A stretch of DNA of 64,000 nucleotides from Streptomyces lasiicapitis (lineage in GTDB: Bacteria; Actinomycetota; Actinomycetes; Streptomycetales; Streptomycetaceae), in NCBI RefSeq assembly GCF_014646335.1, contig NZ_BMNG01000021.1, forward strand, positions 62,001-126,000, read 5' to 3'. Each line of letters opens with the position of its first letter. Position 1 is the stretch's first letter. Below the pieces are notes generated by a model, which saw only the letters and a program-made list of their open reading frames with translations, had not been told where the DNA came from and did not search any database. The position numbers were made by a program, and so were the translations under genes. Positions 25,889-33,067 of the stretch are shown here, piece by piece.

Positions 25889-25902
25889 TGGCCAAACTGC
25901 CA
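25889..25902. promoter_or_regulatory. Inverted repeat TGGC-N6-GCCA near the GlxA start
   Basis: TGGCCAAACTGCCA lies 21 bases upstream of the GlxA-type gene, in the divergent region. It is a plausible autoregulatory operator for an AraC-family protein. Inference only. Confidence 0.4.
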
Positions 25903-25928
25903 GCACTGTCGTAGGGCTCCCGGGCGCA

Positions 25929-25950
25929 CTCTGGTGATCGCTCACCAGAG
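25929..25950. promoter_or_regulatory. Perfect palindrome before the oxidoreductase gene
   Basis: CTCTGGTGA and TCACCAGAG form a perfect 9-bp inverted repeat with a 4-base centre. It is immediately followed by AGGACAAG and the ATG at 25963. A protein or hairpin here would block the ribosome-binding site or the promoter of the oxidoreductase gene. Confidence 0.5.
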
Positions 25951-25962
25951 AGGACAAGATCA

Positions 25963-26949
25963 ATGAGCTCCCGTACGACCACTCCCGCACCCCCGTCCGC
26001 GCCCGCCACCACGATGCGTGCCGTCAGCCCGCGCGGGTGGGGCGCTCCCGACGTCCTGGTCCCCGTGGAGGTGGACCGGCCCGAGCCCGGACTCACCGAG
26101 ATCCTGGTCAGGGTGCACGCGGCCGGGGTGAATCCGGTCGACTGGAAGACGCGTGCCGCCGGCCAGTTCGGGACGTGGGGCGACACCCCGATCCTCGGGT
26201 ACGACGTGTCCGGCACGGTCGAGGCCGTGGGCCCCGGAGTGACCCTGTTCGCCCCCGGTGACGAGGTGTTCGGCATGCCGCGCTTCCCGGAGCAGGCGGG
26301 CGGCTACGCCGAGTACGTGACCGCGCCCGCGCGCCGCTTCGCCCTGAAGCCCGCCACCGTCGACCACGTCCAGGCGGCCGCCCTGCCGCTTGCCGCGCTG
26401 ACCGCCTGGCAGGGCCTGATCGAGACGGCGGGCCTGCGCGCCGGGCAGCGGGTCCTGATCCACGCGGCCGCGGGCGGCGTGGGCCACCTGGCCGTGCAGA
26501 TCGCCAAGGCGCACGGCGCGTACGTCATCGGCACGGCACGCGCCGACAAGCACGGCTTCCTGCGGGGCCTGGGCGCGGACGAGGTGATCGACTACACGGT
26601 GACGGACTTCGCGGAGGCGGTGCGGGACGTGGACGTCGTCCTGGACGGCGTCGGCGGCGAGTACGGTCCCCGGTCGCTGCCCGTGCTGCGCCGGGGCGGC
26701 CACCTGGTCACCCTGCCCGACCCGGGCGGGCTCCCCGACGCCGCGCGGGCCGAGGCCCTGGGCGTGCACACCGGCTGGACGGTCGTCGAGCCCGACCGCC
26801 ACGGCATGCTGGAGATCGCCCGCCTGGTGGCGGAGGGCAAGCTCCGCGCGGAGATCGACAAGGTGCTTCCCCTGGAGAACGCGGCCGAGGCACACGCCTA
26901 CGGGGAGCGGGGCCGCACCCAGGGCAAGATCGTGCTCCAGGTGGCGTGA
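25963..26949 (+). CDS. NADP-dependent quinone oxidoreductase-like MDR protein
   Basis: 328 residues, the zinc-free medium-chain dehydrogenase family. The GroES-like part has HAAGVNPVDWKTRAAGQFGT and GYDVSGTVEAVGPGVTLFAP. The Rossmann part has VLIHAAAGGVGHLAVQIAKA (the A-x-x-G-G-V-G loop) and VIGTARADKHGFLRGLGADE. No structural-zinc cysteines are present. It probably reduces quinones or enones with NADPH. Divergent control by the GlxA-like regulator suggests a reactive carbonyl or a catabolic intermediate as inducer, which is inference. Confidence 0.92.
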   Translation: MSSRTTTPAPPSAPATTMRAVSPRGWGAPDVLVPVEVDRPEPGLTEILVRVHAAGVNPVDWKTRAAGQFGTWGDTPILGYDVSGTVEAVGPGVTLFAPGDEVFGMPRFPEQAGGYAEYVTAPARRFALKPATVDHVQAAALPLAALTAWQGLIETAGLRAGQRVLIHAAAGGVGHLAVQIAKAHGAYVIGTARADKHGFLRGLGADEVIDYTVTDFAEAVRDVDVVLDGVGGEYGPRSLPVLRRGGHLVTLPDPGGLPDAARAEALGVHTGWTVVEPDRHGMLEIARLVAEGKLRAEIDKVLPLENAAEAHAYGERGRTQGKIVLQVA

Positions 26950-26980
26950 CGGCCCCGGCCCCCTTCAGGGGCGCGGCGGC

Positions 26981-27685
26981 TCAGCAGGGCCGCGACGAAG
27001 GGCCCTCGAAACGCGCCCAGAGCGCCCGCCAGTCGCGGTCGTACAGGACCAGGTTGGCGTCCGCCTGGAGCCGCAGCCACGCGCCCCGGCTGCCGCACCC
27101 CTGCGTCCCCAGGGACCACAGGGGCCTGCCCTGTCCGTCGTAGGCGACGACGTTGCCGTCGCGCTGCATCCACAGGGACACGTTCCAGCCACGGGTGCCG
27201 GTGTCCCAGAGCGGCTCGTAGAAAGCGAAGACGTGGTTGTAGAGGACGATGTTGCCGTCGTCCTGGACCCACAGCTCGTACCAGCGCGACGCCTCGACGT
27301 AGACGGCGATGTACTTGTCCCGGGTCAGGCACTCACCGGGCTTCAGGTAGTCGTGGTAGCCCGAGCCCTGCGGGGGTGTGGCGCAGCTGGAGTCGGGGAA
27401 GGCCCGCGTCCGCACGGTTCCCTGGGACTTCACCGGTCCGGAGAGGAGCCCCTTCTTCTTGGCCTCCTGCAACGTGGGGAGCCCCTTGAGGGGTGCCGAC
27501 GGCAGCGTGGGGACCTTGTCGCCCTTCTTCGGCCGGACGGACTTCGGAGGGCCCGGGTGGGACGCCGTGGGCGCGCTCGCCCGTACGCCGTCGGGGCGCG
27601 GCTTGGCCGTGGCGGCGGGAGCCAGGGAGCCGAGGGCGAGCACGGCGGCGAACGCCGTGGTGATCAGGGTGGTCCGGCGGTTCAT
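26981..27685 (-). CDS. Secreted B-lectin-like protein, downstream copy
   Basis: 234 residues from ATG at 27685, with a signal peptide (RRTTLITTAFAAVLALGSLA, cleaved near ATAKP). A Pro/Lys-rich linker with PTLPSAPLKGLPTLQEAKKK follows, then a domain with repeated mannose-lectin-type strands: YELWVQDDGNIVLYNHVFAF, WNVSLWMQRDGNVVAYDGQG, LRLQADANLVLYDRDWRALW. These Q-x-D-x-N-x-V-x-Y units match the bulb-type lectin fold. Cysteines pair around the domain. It is the second of two tandem paralogues (17 bp apart, about 65-70% identical by eye). A carbohydrate-binding or lectin-like bacteriocin role is possible; it is not established here. Confidence 0.85.
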   Translation of the reverse strand: MNRRTTLITTAFAAVLALGSLAPAATAKPRPDGVRASAPTASHPGPPKSVRPKKGDKVPTLPSAPLKGLPTLQEAKKKGLLSGPVKSQGTVRTRAFPDSSCATPPQGSGYHDYLKPGECLTRDKYIAVYVEASRWYELWVQDDGNIVLYNHVFAFYEPLWDTGTRGWNVSLWMQRDGNVVAYDGQGRPLWSLGTQGCGSRGAWLRLQADANLVLYDRDWRALWARFEGPSSRPC

Positions 27686-27702
27686 GGGTACGTCGGCTTT
27701 CG

Positions 27703-28437
27703 TCAGCACGGGCGGGTGGAGGGGCCGTTGAAGCGCGCCCAGAGCGGGCCCCAGTCGCGGTCGTACAGGACCAGGTTGGCGTCGGACTGCACCCGCAGCC
27801 ACGCCCCCCAGTCGCCGCATCCGCTCGTCCCCAGGTGCCACAGCGGGTTGCCGTTCGCGTCGTAGACGACGACGTTGCCGTCCCGCTGCATCCACAGCGA
27901 CACGTTCCAGCCACGGGTGTTGGTCTGCCAGACGGGCTTGTACCACGTGTCGTTCTTGTAGAGGACGACATTGCCGTCGTCCTGGACCCACAGCTCGTAC
28001 CACATCAGCGTGTGGATGTACGCGGCGATGTACTTGCCCGGGGTGAGGCACTCACCGGCCTTGAGGTAGTCGTGGTAGTCCGAGCCCTGCGGCGGTTCGG
28101 AGCAGCTCGCTTCGGGGAAGGAGCGCACCTTCACCCCGCCCTGGGTCTTGACCGGCCCCGAGATGAGGCCCTTCTTCTTCGCCTCCTGCAACGTAGGCAG
28201 GCCCTTGAGGGGCGCCGACGGCAGCGTGGGGACCTTCTTGTCGCCCTTCTTGGGCTGGATGGACTTCGGGGGTCCCGGGTGGGACGCCATGGACGGGGTC
28301 GCCCGCGGGGCGTCCGGGCGCGGCTGGGCCACTGCTCCGGTCGCCAGCGTGCCGAGGGCGACGGTGACGGCGAGCGCCGCGGTGAAGAGGGAAGCTCCGC
28401 GTCTGGCGGGGCGCGCCGGGGTTCTGCTGGGGATCAT
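27703..28437 (-). CDS. Secreted B-lectin-like protein, upstream copy
   Basis: 244 residues with a signal peptide (RRGASLFTAALAVTVALGTL, cleaved near GAVAQP). It has the same layout as its neighbour: linker with KGLPTLQEAKKKGLISGPVK, then lectin strands YELWVQDDGNVVLYKNDTWY, WNVSLWMQRDGNVVVYDANG and LRVQSDANLVLYDRDWGPLW. The three Q-x-D-x-N-x-V-x-Y sites appear intact. The pair clearly arose by tandem duplication; divergence is concentrated in the loop after the first strand (KNDTWYKPVWQTN versus NHVFAFYEPLWDTG), where ligand specificity would lie. It is probably cotranscribed with the second copy. Confidence 0.85.
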   Translation of the reverse strand: MIPSRTPARPARRGASLFTAALAVTVALGTLATGAVAQPRPDAPRATPSMASHPGPPKSIQPKKGDKKVPTLPSAPLKGLPTLQEAKKKGLISGPVKTQGGVKVRSFPEASCSEPPQGSDYHDYLKAGECLTPGKYIAAYIHTLMWYELWVQDDGNVVLYKNDTWYKPVWQTNTRGWNVSLWMQRDGNVVVYDANGNPLWHLGTSGCGDWGAWLRVQSDANLVLYDRDWGPLWARFNGPSTRPC

Positions 28438-28500
28438 GTGGCCATACCACCGCGCGGCGATCCACAGCCGATCAACGCGCGGTAAACGGCCCCCTCGGGG

Positions 28501-29646
28501 TCAGACGGCCGCCGCGGCCCGGTGGGTCGTGGCGATGGTCGCCGAGCCCACCACGCGCGTGCCGTCGTACAGGACGATCGCCTGGCCGGGGGCGACGCCG
28601 CGGACCGGCTCCGTGAAGGAGACCCGCAGCTCACCGTCGGACGTCAGCTCCGCCGTGACCGGCGTCTCGTCGCCGTGGGCGCGCAGCTGGGCCGTGTACG
28701 TGCCGGGCCCGGAGGGGGCCGCGCCGCACCAGCGGGGCTTGACGGCCGTCAGGGCCGTCACGTCCAGGTCGGCGGCGGGGCCGACGGTCACGGTGTTGTT
28801 CACCGGGGAGATGTCGAGGACGTAGCGGGGCTTGCCGTCGGGGGCGGGCGTGCCGATGCGCAGGCCCTTGCGCTGACCGATCGTGAAGCCGAACGCACCC
28901 TCGTGGGTGCCCAGCTTGTTGCCTTCGGAGTCGACGATGTCGCCCTCGGCCTTGCCGAGGCGGGAGGCGAGGAAGCCCTGCGTGTCGCCGTCCGCGATGA
29001 AGCAGATGTCGTGGCTGTCGGGCTTCTTGGCGACGGCGAGCCCGCGGCGCTCGGCCTCCGCGCGGATCTCGTCCTTCGTGGTGACCGTGTCGCCGAGCGG
29101 GAACATCGCGTGCGCGAGCTGCCGGTCGTCCAGGACCCCGAGGACGTAACTCTGGTCCTTGGCCATGTCCGAGGCGCGGTGCAGCTCGCGCGTGCCGTCC
29201 TCGTTGAGGATCACCTGCGCGTAGTGGCCGGTGCAGACCGCGTCGAAGCCGAGGGCGAGGGCCTTGTCCAGGAGCGCGGCGAACTTGATCTTCTCGTTGC
29301 AGCGCAGGCACGGGTTCGGGGTGCGCCCCGCCTCGTACTCGGCGATGAAGTCCTCGACCACGTCCTCGCGGAAACGCTCGGCGAGGTCCCACACGTAGAA
29401 CGGGATGCCGATGACGTCCGCCGCGCGGCGGGCGTCGCGCGAATCCTCGATGGTGCAGCACCCGCGCGCGCCCGTGCGGAACGACTGCGGGTTCGCGGAC
29501 AGCGCCAGGTGCACACCGGTCACGTCGTGCCCGGCTTCGGCGGCGCGGGCGGCGGCGACGGCGGAATCCACGCCGCCGGACATGGCGGCGAGGACGCGGA
29601 GCGGGCGGGGGGCGCGCGGCGGGGCCGAGGAGATCTGCGAAGTCAT
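28501..29646 (-). CDS. mnmA: tRNA-specific 2-thiouridylase
   Basis: 381 residues. The PP-loop is VLAAMSGGVDSAVAAARAAE. The first catalytic Cys is in TPNPCLRCNEKIKFAALLDK and the second in DSHDICFIADGDTQGFLASR. The C-terminal beta-barrel (EGAFGFTIGQRKGLRIGTPA) binds tRNA. MnmA adenylates and thiolates U34 of tRNA Lys, Glu and Gln. The sulfur donor route begins with a cysteine desulfurase, and such a gene (30561-31739) lies close by on the same strand, separated only by the divergent amidase gene, which fits the usual neighbourhood. Confidence 0.98.
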   Translation of the reverse strand: MTSQISSAPPRAPRPLRVLAAMSGGVDSAVAAARAAEAGHDVTGVHLALSANPQSFRTGARGCCTIEDSRDARRAADVIGIPFYVWDLAERFREDVVEDFIAEYEAGRTPNPCLRCNEKIKFAALLDKALALGFDAVCTGHYAQVILNEDGTRELHRASDMAKDQSYVLGVLDDRQLAHAMFPLGDTVTTKDEIRAEAERRGLAVAKKPDSHDICFIADGDTQGFLASRLGKAEGDIVDSEGNKLGTHEGAFGFTIGQRKGLRIGTPAPDGKPRYVLDISPVNNTVTVGPAADLDVTALTAVKPRWCGAAPSGPGTYTAQLRAHGDETPVTAELTSDGELRVSFTEPVRGVAPGQAIVLYDGTRVVGSATIATTHRAAAAV

Positions 29647-29707
29647 AGCTCTAACAGGGTACGGGTCCGTGGGAACCCGGCGCCCGTGAGTATGCGTTGG
29701 GGATCAC

Positions 29708-30439
29708 ATGGGGGACGAGAAGACGGAGCAGAGCGAGCGGGCCGAGCCCGGCGGGAGCGGGGACGGCGGCGCGGAGTCCGCGCGGCGGCGTGGGCTCACC
29801 CGGCGCGCGCTGCTGCTCGGCGGCGCGGCCGTCGGCGTCGGCGCCGTCGTGGTCGCGCACGACGAGTTGGGGCGCCTGTGGTGGCGGGTTCCCGGCGTCG
29901 TGAAGAAGCGCAAGGAGGGCGAGGTCGACGCCCGGGGCGCGCAGTGGATAGCGGCGTCCGGAGCGAACTGGCGGCGGGCCGACCGCCCCGACGACTACGA
30001 GATCGACCGCGTCGTCATCCACGTCGTGCAGGGCGGCTACCGCACCGCCCTGAAGGTCTTCAAGGACCCCGGCCACGGCGCCGCCGCGCACTACGTGGTC
30101 CGCAAGGACGGCCACATCGCCCAGATGATCCGCGAGCTCGACGTGGCGTTCCACGCGGGCAGCAGGGACATGAACGAACGCAGCGTGGGCATCGAGCACG
30201 AGGGCTTCGTGGACAAGAAGGAGTCGTTCACGGACGCGATGTACGAGGCGTCCGCGCGGCTCACGGCGGGGATCTGTGAGCGGTACGACATTCCGGTGGA
30301 CCGGGAGCACATCATCGGGCACGTGGAGGTGGAGGGGACGGATCACACGGATCCGGGGCCGCACTGGGACTGGGAGCGGTATTTGCGGCTGGTGCGGCGG
30401 GAGCGGGATCGGCCCGCCCGCACCAAGGCTCCGGCCTAG
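29708..30439 (+). CDS. Tat-exported N-acetylmuramoyl-L-alanine amidase
   Basis: 243 residues. A twin-arginine signal is present (GLTRRALLLGGAAVGVGAVV) after a 30-residue charged n-region. The amidase_2 (PGRP-like) domain shows the zinc ligands: VVIHVVQGGYRTALKVFKDP has the first His, and the last His and Asp are in HIIGHVEVEGTDHTDPGPHW. A Tyr/Glu pair is in SVGIEHEGFV. The protein probably cleaves the peptide from the glycan strands of peptidoglycan, in growth or recycling. It is divergent from mnmA. Confidence 0.92.
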   Translation: MGDEKTEQSERAEPGGSGDGGAESARRRGLTRRALLLGGAAVGVGAVVVAHDELGRLWWRVPGVVKKRKEGEVDARGAQWIAASGANWRRADRPDDYEIDRVVIHVVQGGYRTALKVFKDPGHGAAAHYVVRKDGHIAQMIRELDVAFHAGSRDMNERSVGIEHEGFVDKKESFTDAMYEASARLTAGICERYDIPVDREHIIGHVEVEGTDHTDPGPHWDWERYLRLVRRERDRPARTKAPA

Positions 30440-30548
30440 CAGGCCCCGCGGCGGGGGGGGGGTGCCCGGCTGGGAGCCCCCAATCCCACCCCTTCCCGAT
30501 CCTGGGGCTCCGCCCCAGACCCCGCTCCTCAAACGCCGGAGGGGCTGA
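30440..30548. repeat. Dispersed intergenic repeat copy A, with terminator hairpin
   Basis: This region between convergent genes has a run of 10 G (30453-30462), then ccccttcccgatcctggggc and a hairpin TGGGGC-tcc-GCCCCA, and ends with acgccggaggggctga. The same order of blocks occurs at 39990-40092 and 48815-48920. I recall it as an abundant Streptomyces intergenic sequence. It probably ends transcription of both flanking genes. Confidence 0.65.
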
Positions 30549-30560
30549 ATCTGGCCGCTG

Positions 30561-31739
30561 CTAGCTCAGGCCCGCCGTTCGCGCCCGTTTCACCGCCGGG
30601 CCGATCGCCGTCGCCACCGCCTCCACGTCCGCCTTTGTGGACGTGTGGCCGAGGGAGAAGCGCAGGGTGCCGCGGGCCAGGTCCGGGTCGGTGCCGGTGG
30701 CCAGGAGGACGTGGCTGGGCTGGGCCACGCCCGCGGTGCAGGCCGAGCCGGTGGAGCATTCGATGCCCTGGGCGTCCAGGAGCAGCAGGAGGGAGTCGCC
30801 CTCGCAGCCGGGGAAGGTGAAGTGGGCGTTGGCCGGGAGCCGGCCCGCGGGGTCCGGGTCGCCGCCGAGGATGGCCTCGGGGACGGCCGCGCGGACGGCC
30901 GTGACCAGTTCGTCGCGCAGCGCGCCGATCTCGCGGGCGAACCACTCGCGGCGCTCGGCGGCGAGCCGCCCGGCCACGGCGAACGCGGCGACCGCGGGCA
31001 CGTCGAGGGTGCCGGAGCGCACGTGCCGCTCCTGACCGCCGCCGTGCAGCACGGGCACGGGACTGTGGGCGCGGCCGAGCAGCAGCGCGCCGATGCCGTA
31101 GGGGCCGCCGACCTTGTGCCCGGAGACGGTCATCGCGGCGAGCCCGGAGGCGCCGAAGTCGACCGGCACCTGCCCGAAGGCCTGCACGGCGTCGGCGTGC
31201 AGCGGCACGTCGAACTCGGCGCAGACGTCGGCCAGTTCGCGTACGGGCTGGAGGGTGCCGATCTCGTTGTTGGCCCACATGACGGTCGCGAGGGCGACGT
31301 CGTCGGGGTTGCGGGCGATGGCCTCGCGCAGCGCCTCGGGGTGCACGCGGCCGTGCGCGTCCACGGGGAGGTACTCGACGGTGGCGCCCTCGTGCTCGCC
31401 GAGCCAGTCGACGGCGTCGAGGACGGCGTGGTGCTCGACGGGGCTGGCGAGGACCCGGGTGCGGGCCGGGCCGCCGTCCTCGCCTGCGCGCCGCGCCCAG
31501 TAGAGGCCCTTCACGGCGAGGTTGTCCGCCTCGGTGCCGCCGGAGGTGAGGACCACCTCGCTGGGGCGGGCGCCGAGCGACTCGGCCAGCGTCTCGCGGG
31601 CCTCCTCGACGGTGCGTCGCGCCCGGCGCCCCGCCGCGTGCAGCGAGGAGGCGTTGCCGGTGACGGCGAGCTGGGCGGTCATCGCCGAGATCGCTTCCGG
31701 GAGCATCGGAGTGGTCGCGGCGTGGTCGAGGTAGGCCAT
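30561..31739 (-). CDS. Cysteine desulfurase, NifS/IscS type
   Basis: 392 residues from ATG at 31739 (MAYLDHAATTPM); a GTG three codons upstream is possible. The PLP pocket has HADAVQAFGQVPVDFGASGL, and the Schiff-base Lys lies in MTVSGHKVGGPYGIGALLLG. The catalytic Cys loop is GIECSTGSACTAGVAQPSHV, with the Cys in S-A-C-T-A-G. It transfers sulfur from cysteine to MnmA and perhaps Fe-S or cofactor pathways. The SUF system of actinobacteria lies elsewhere, so a role in tRNA thiolation together with nearby mnmA is the best inference. Confidence 0.95.
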   Translation of the reverse strand: MAYLDHAATTPMLPEAISAMTAQLAVTGNASSLHAAGRRARRTVEEARETLAESLGARPSEVVLTSGGTEADNLAVKGLYWARRAGEDGGPARTRVLASPVEHHAVLDAVDWLGEHEGATVEYLPVDAHGRVHPEALREAIARNPDDVALATVMWANNEIGTLQPVRELADVCAEFDVPLHADAVQAFGQVPVDFGASGLAAMTVSGHKVGGPYGIGALLLGRAHSPVPVLHGGGQERHVRSGTLDVPAVAAFAVAGRLAAERREWFAREIGALRDELVTAVRAAVPEAILGGDPDPAGRLPANAHFTFPGCEGDSLLLLLDAQGIECSTGSACTAGVAQPSHVLLATGTDPDLARGTLRFSLGHTSTKADVEAVATAIGPAVKRARTAGLS

Positions 31740-31803
31740 GGTGGGCACGATTCTACGAGCCGCGGGCGCGCGGCCGGACGCCGCGGTGGCCCGTTCGCAC
31801 CGG

Positions 31804-32094
31804 TCAGCCCGCGAAGCTCCAGGACACCGAGTTGTTCAGGGACATCAGTACGCCGAGGACGACCAGGTCGGCCACGCCGAGCCCAAGGCCGAGCAGCGCG
31901 CGACCGCGCCGGGCGGTGCCGCGCCACAGCGCGACGGACGCGAGGGCGATGGCGACCGGGCCGAGCACGATGTTCAGGACGAGCAGCCCGAGCAGACCGA
32001 GGACGAAGGAGGCCACGGCCATTCCGTCGGTGTCCTGACGCCCGACGGGACGGTTGTCGGCGTTGTCGGCGGGCGCCTCTGCGGTGAGTTCCAT
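31804..32094 (-). CDS. Small DUF4190-type membrane protein
   Basis: 96 residues. An acidic N-terminus precedes two hydrophobic hairpin segments (MAVASFVLGLLGLLVLNIVL and GRALLGLGLGVADLVVLGVL). A-S-F-V-L-G-L-L-G-L and the P-V-A-I-A-L-A spacing are typical of DUF4190. Members are small inner-membrane proteins of unknown function in actinobacteria. It lies 37 bp downstream of the 50-residue membrane protein gene and is probably in its transcription unit under the TetR control region. Confidence 0.85.
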   Translation of the reverse strand: MELTAEAPADNADNRPVGRQDTDGMAVASFVLGLLGLLVLNIVLGPVAIALASVALWRGTARRGRALLGLGLGVADLVVLGVLMSLNNSVSWSFAG

Positions 32095-32131
32095 GGTGCG
32101 ACTCCTCTGGGTGGTCGGACGTCGTACGGAA

Positions 32132-32284
32132 TCAGCGGTGGCGCGCGTGCCGCTCGCGCACCGCGAACACCAGCAGCCACACGCCGATGACGGTGGCCAT
32201 CACGAGCGTGACGGACAGCGGGGCGTGCGCCACGGTGCCCATGGCCACGCCGAGCAGCAGAAGTGCGGCGACGAGAAACAGCAT
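32132..32284 (-). CDS. 50-residue two-helix membrane protein
   Basis: From ATG at 32284, preceded by AGAGGTGG, the frame encodes MLFLVAALLLLGVAMGTVAH and PLSVTLVMATVIGVWLLVFA, two hydrophobic helices, with a basic end (RERHARHR). It is too short for a family call. It starts 112 bp from the divergent TetR gene, whose operator-like repeats lie between them, so it and the DUF4190 gene are likely TetR targets. Confidence 0.7.
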   Translation of the reverse strand: MLFLVAALLLLGVAMGTVAHAPLSVTLVMATVIGVWLLVFAVRERHARHR

Positions 32285-32304
32285 GGAAGGACCACCTCTC
32301 TTCG

Positions 32305-32390
32305 GTGAACGCTTGTGGTTACAACTGTTCACTGACCGGAGAGTCTACTCCTCTCCCGGCTTTCAAATCTCGGAGAACAGTTGTTAACTG
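32305..32390. promoter_or_regulatory. TetR operator-like repeats in the divergent region
   Basis: Two related half-sites point at each other: ttacaactgttcactg at 32319-32334 and gagaacagttgttaactg at 32373-32390. The second, read in reverse complement, matches the first at most positions (core AACTGTTC). GTGAACGCTTGTGG at 32305-32318 additionally resembles, from memory, the DesT operator of Pseudomonas. The right-hand site almost touches the TetR start codon, consistent with autorepression. Confidence 0.55.
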
Positions 32391-32396
32391 CATGGC

Positions 32397-33056
32397 ATGA
32401 GTCACATCCTCGACGGCCCGGCCCCGGGCGCCCGCCAGGCGCAGAAGCAGAAGACCCGGCAGGCGCTCCTCGACGCGGCGCTGCGCCTCCTTGAGGAGCA
32501 GAGCCTGTCGAGCCTCGGCCTGCGCGAGGTGACCCGCGCCGCGGGTGTGGCCCCCACCGCCTTCTACCGGCACTTCCGCGACACCGCCGACCTGGGCGTG
32601 GCCCTCGTCGAGGAGGCCCTGGGCAGCCTGCACACGACGCTCGTGGCCACGCTCGCGGCGACCGGTGACGGCGAGGAACGCATCACGGCCGCCGTCGACC
32701 TGATCGCCGCCTATGTGCGCGCGTACCCCGCCCACGCCCGCTTCATCGCGCGCGAACAGCACGGCGGCGTGAAGCGGGTGCGCGAGGCCATAGGCGCGCA
32801 ACTGACCCTGTTCGCGCAGGAGGTGGCGGCGCAGTTCGCCAAGGAGCCGGAGGCGGCGGGCTGGAGCGAGGACGACCTGCTGATGCTCGCCCGGATGTAC
32901 GTCGACCACATGGTGATGACCGCGTCCGCGCTCCTGGAGACCGACGACGACGGTCCGGTGACGGACACGGCCCGCCGACAGCTGCGCCTGGTGGGCCTGG
33001 GGCGCCTGCACTGGCTCGACGCGCCGGCACTCGACGAACCAGTAAGGGGCAACTAG
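32397..33056 (+). CDS. TetR regulator resembling FabR/DesT
   Basis: 219 residues. The DNA-binding domain is QKQKTRQALLDAALRLLEEQ, then LGLREVTRAAGVAPTAFYRH and FRDTADLGVALVEEALGSLH. The L-R-E-V-x-R-x-A-G-x-A-P-T-x-F-Y-R-H-F-R-D string is what I remember from E. coli FabR and P. aeruginosa DesT, which sense acyl-thioester saturation. The C-terminal domain (ITAAVDLIAAYVRAYPAHAR) also fits that subgroup. No desaturase gene adjoins it, so its physiological target may be the two divergent small membrane proteins. No clear Shine-Dalgarno precedes the ATG. Confidence 0.9.
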   Translation: MSHILDGPAPGARQAQKQKTRQALLDAALRLLEEQSLSSLGLREVTRAAGVAPTAFYRHFRDTADLGVALVEEALGSLHTTLVATLAATGDGEERITAAVDLIAAYVRAYPAHARFIAREQHGGVKRVREAIGAQLTLFAQEVAAQFAKEPEAAGWSEDDLLMLARMYVDHMVMTASALLETDDDGPVTDTARRQLRLVGLGRLHWLDAPALDEPVRGN

Positions 33057-33067
33057 CCTTACCGGCT

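Noticed and set aside
24388..25929. Extension of the LOG-family gene through DUF427 and GlxA
   Set aside because: The extension is antisense to the DUF427 gene and off-frame to GlxA, and is rich in Arg/Gly/Pro; the LOG start at 24387 has the canonical N-terminus.
27686..28051. A single long protein joining the two B-lectin genes
   Set aside because: The joined part is in the wrong frame for copy 1; each copy has its own signal peptide and start codon.
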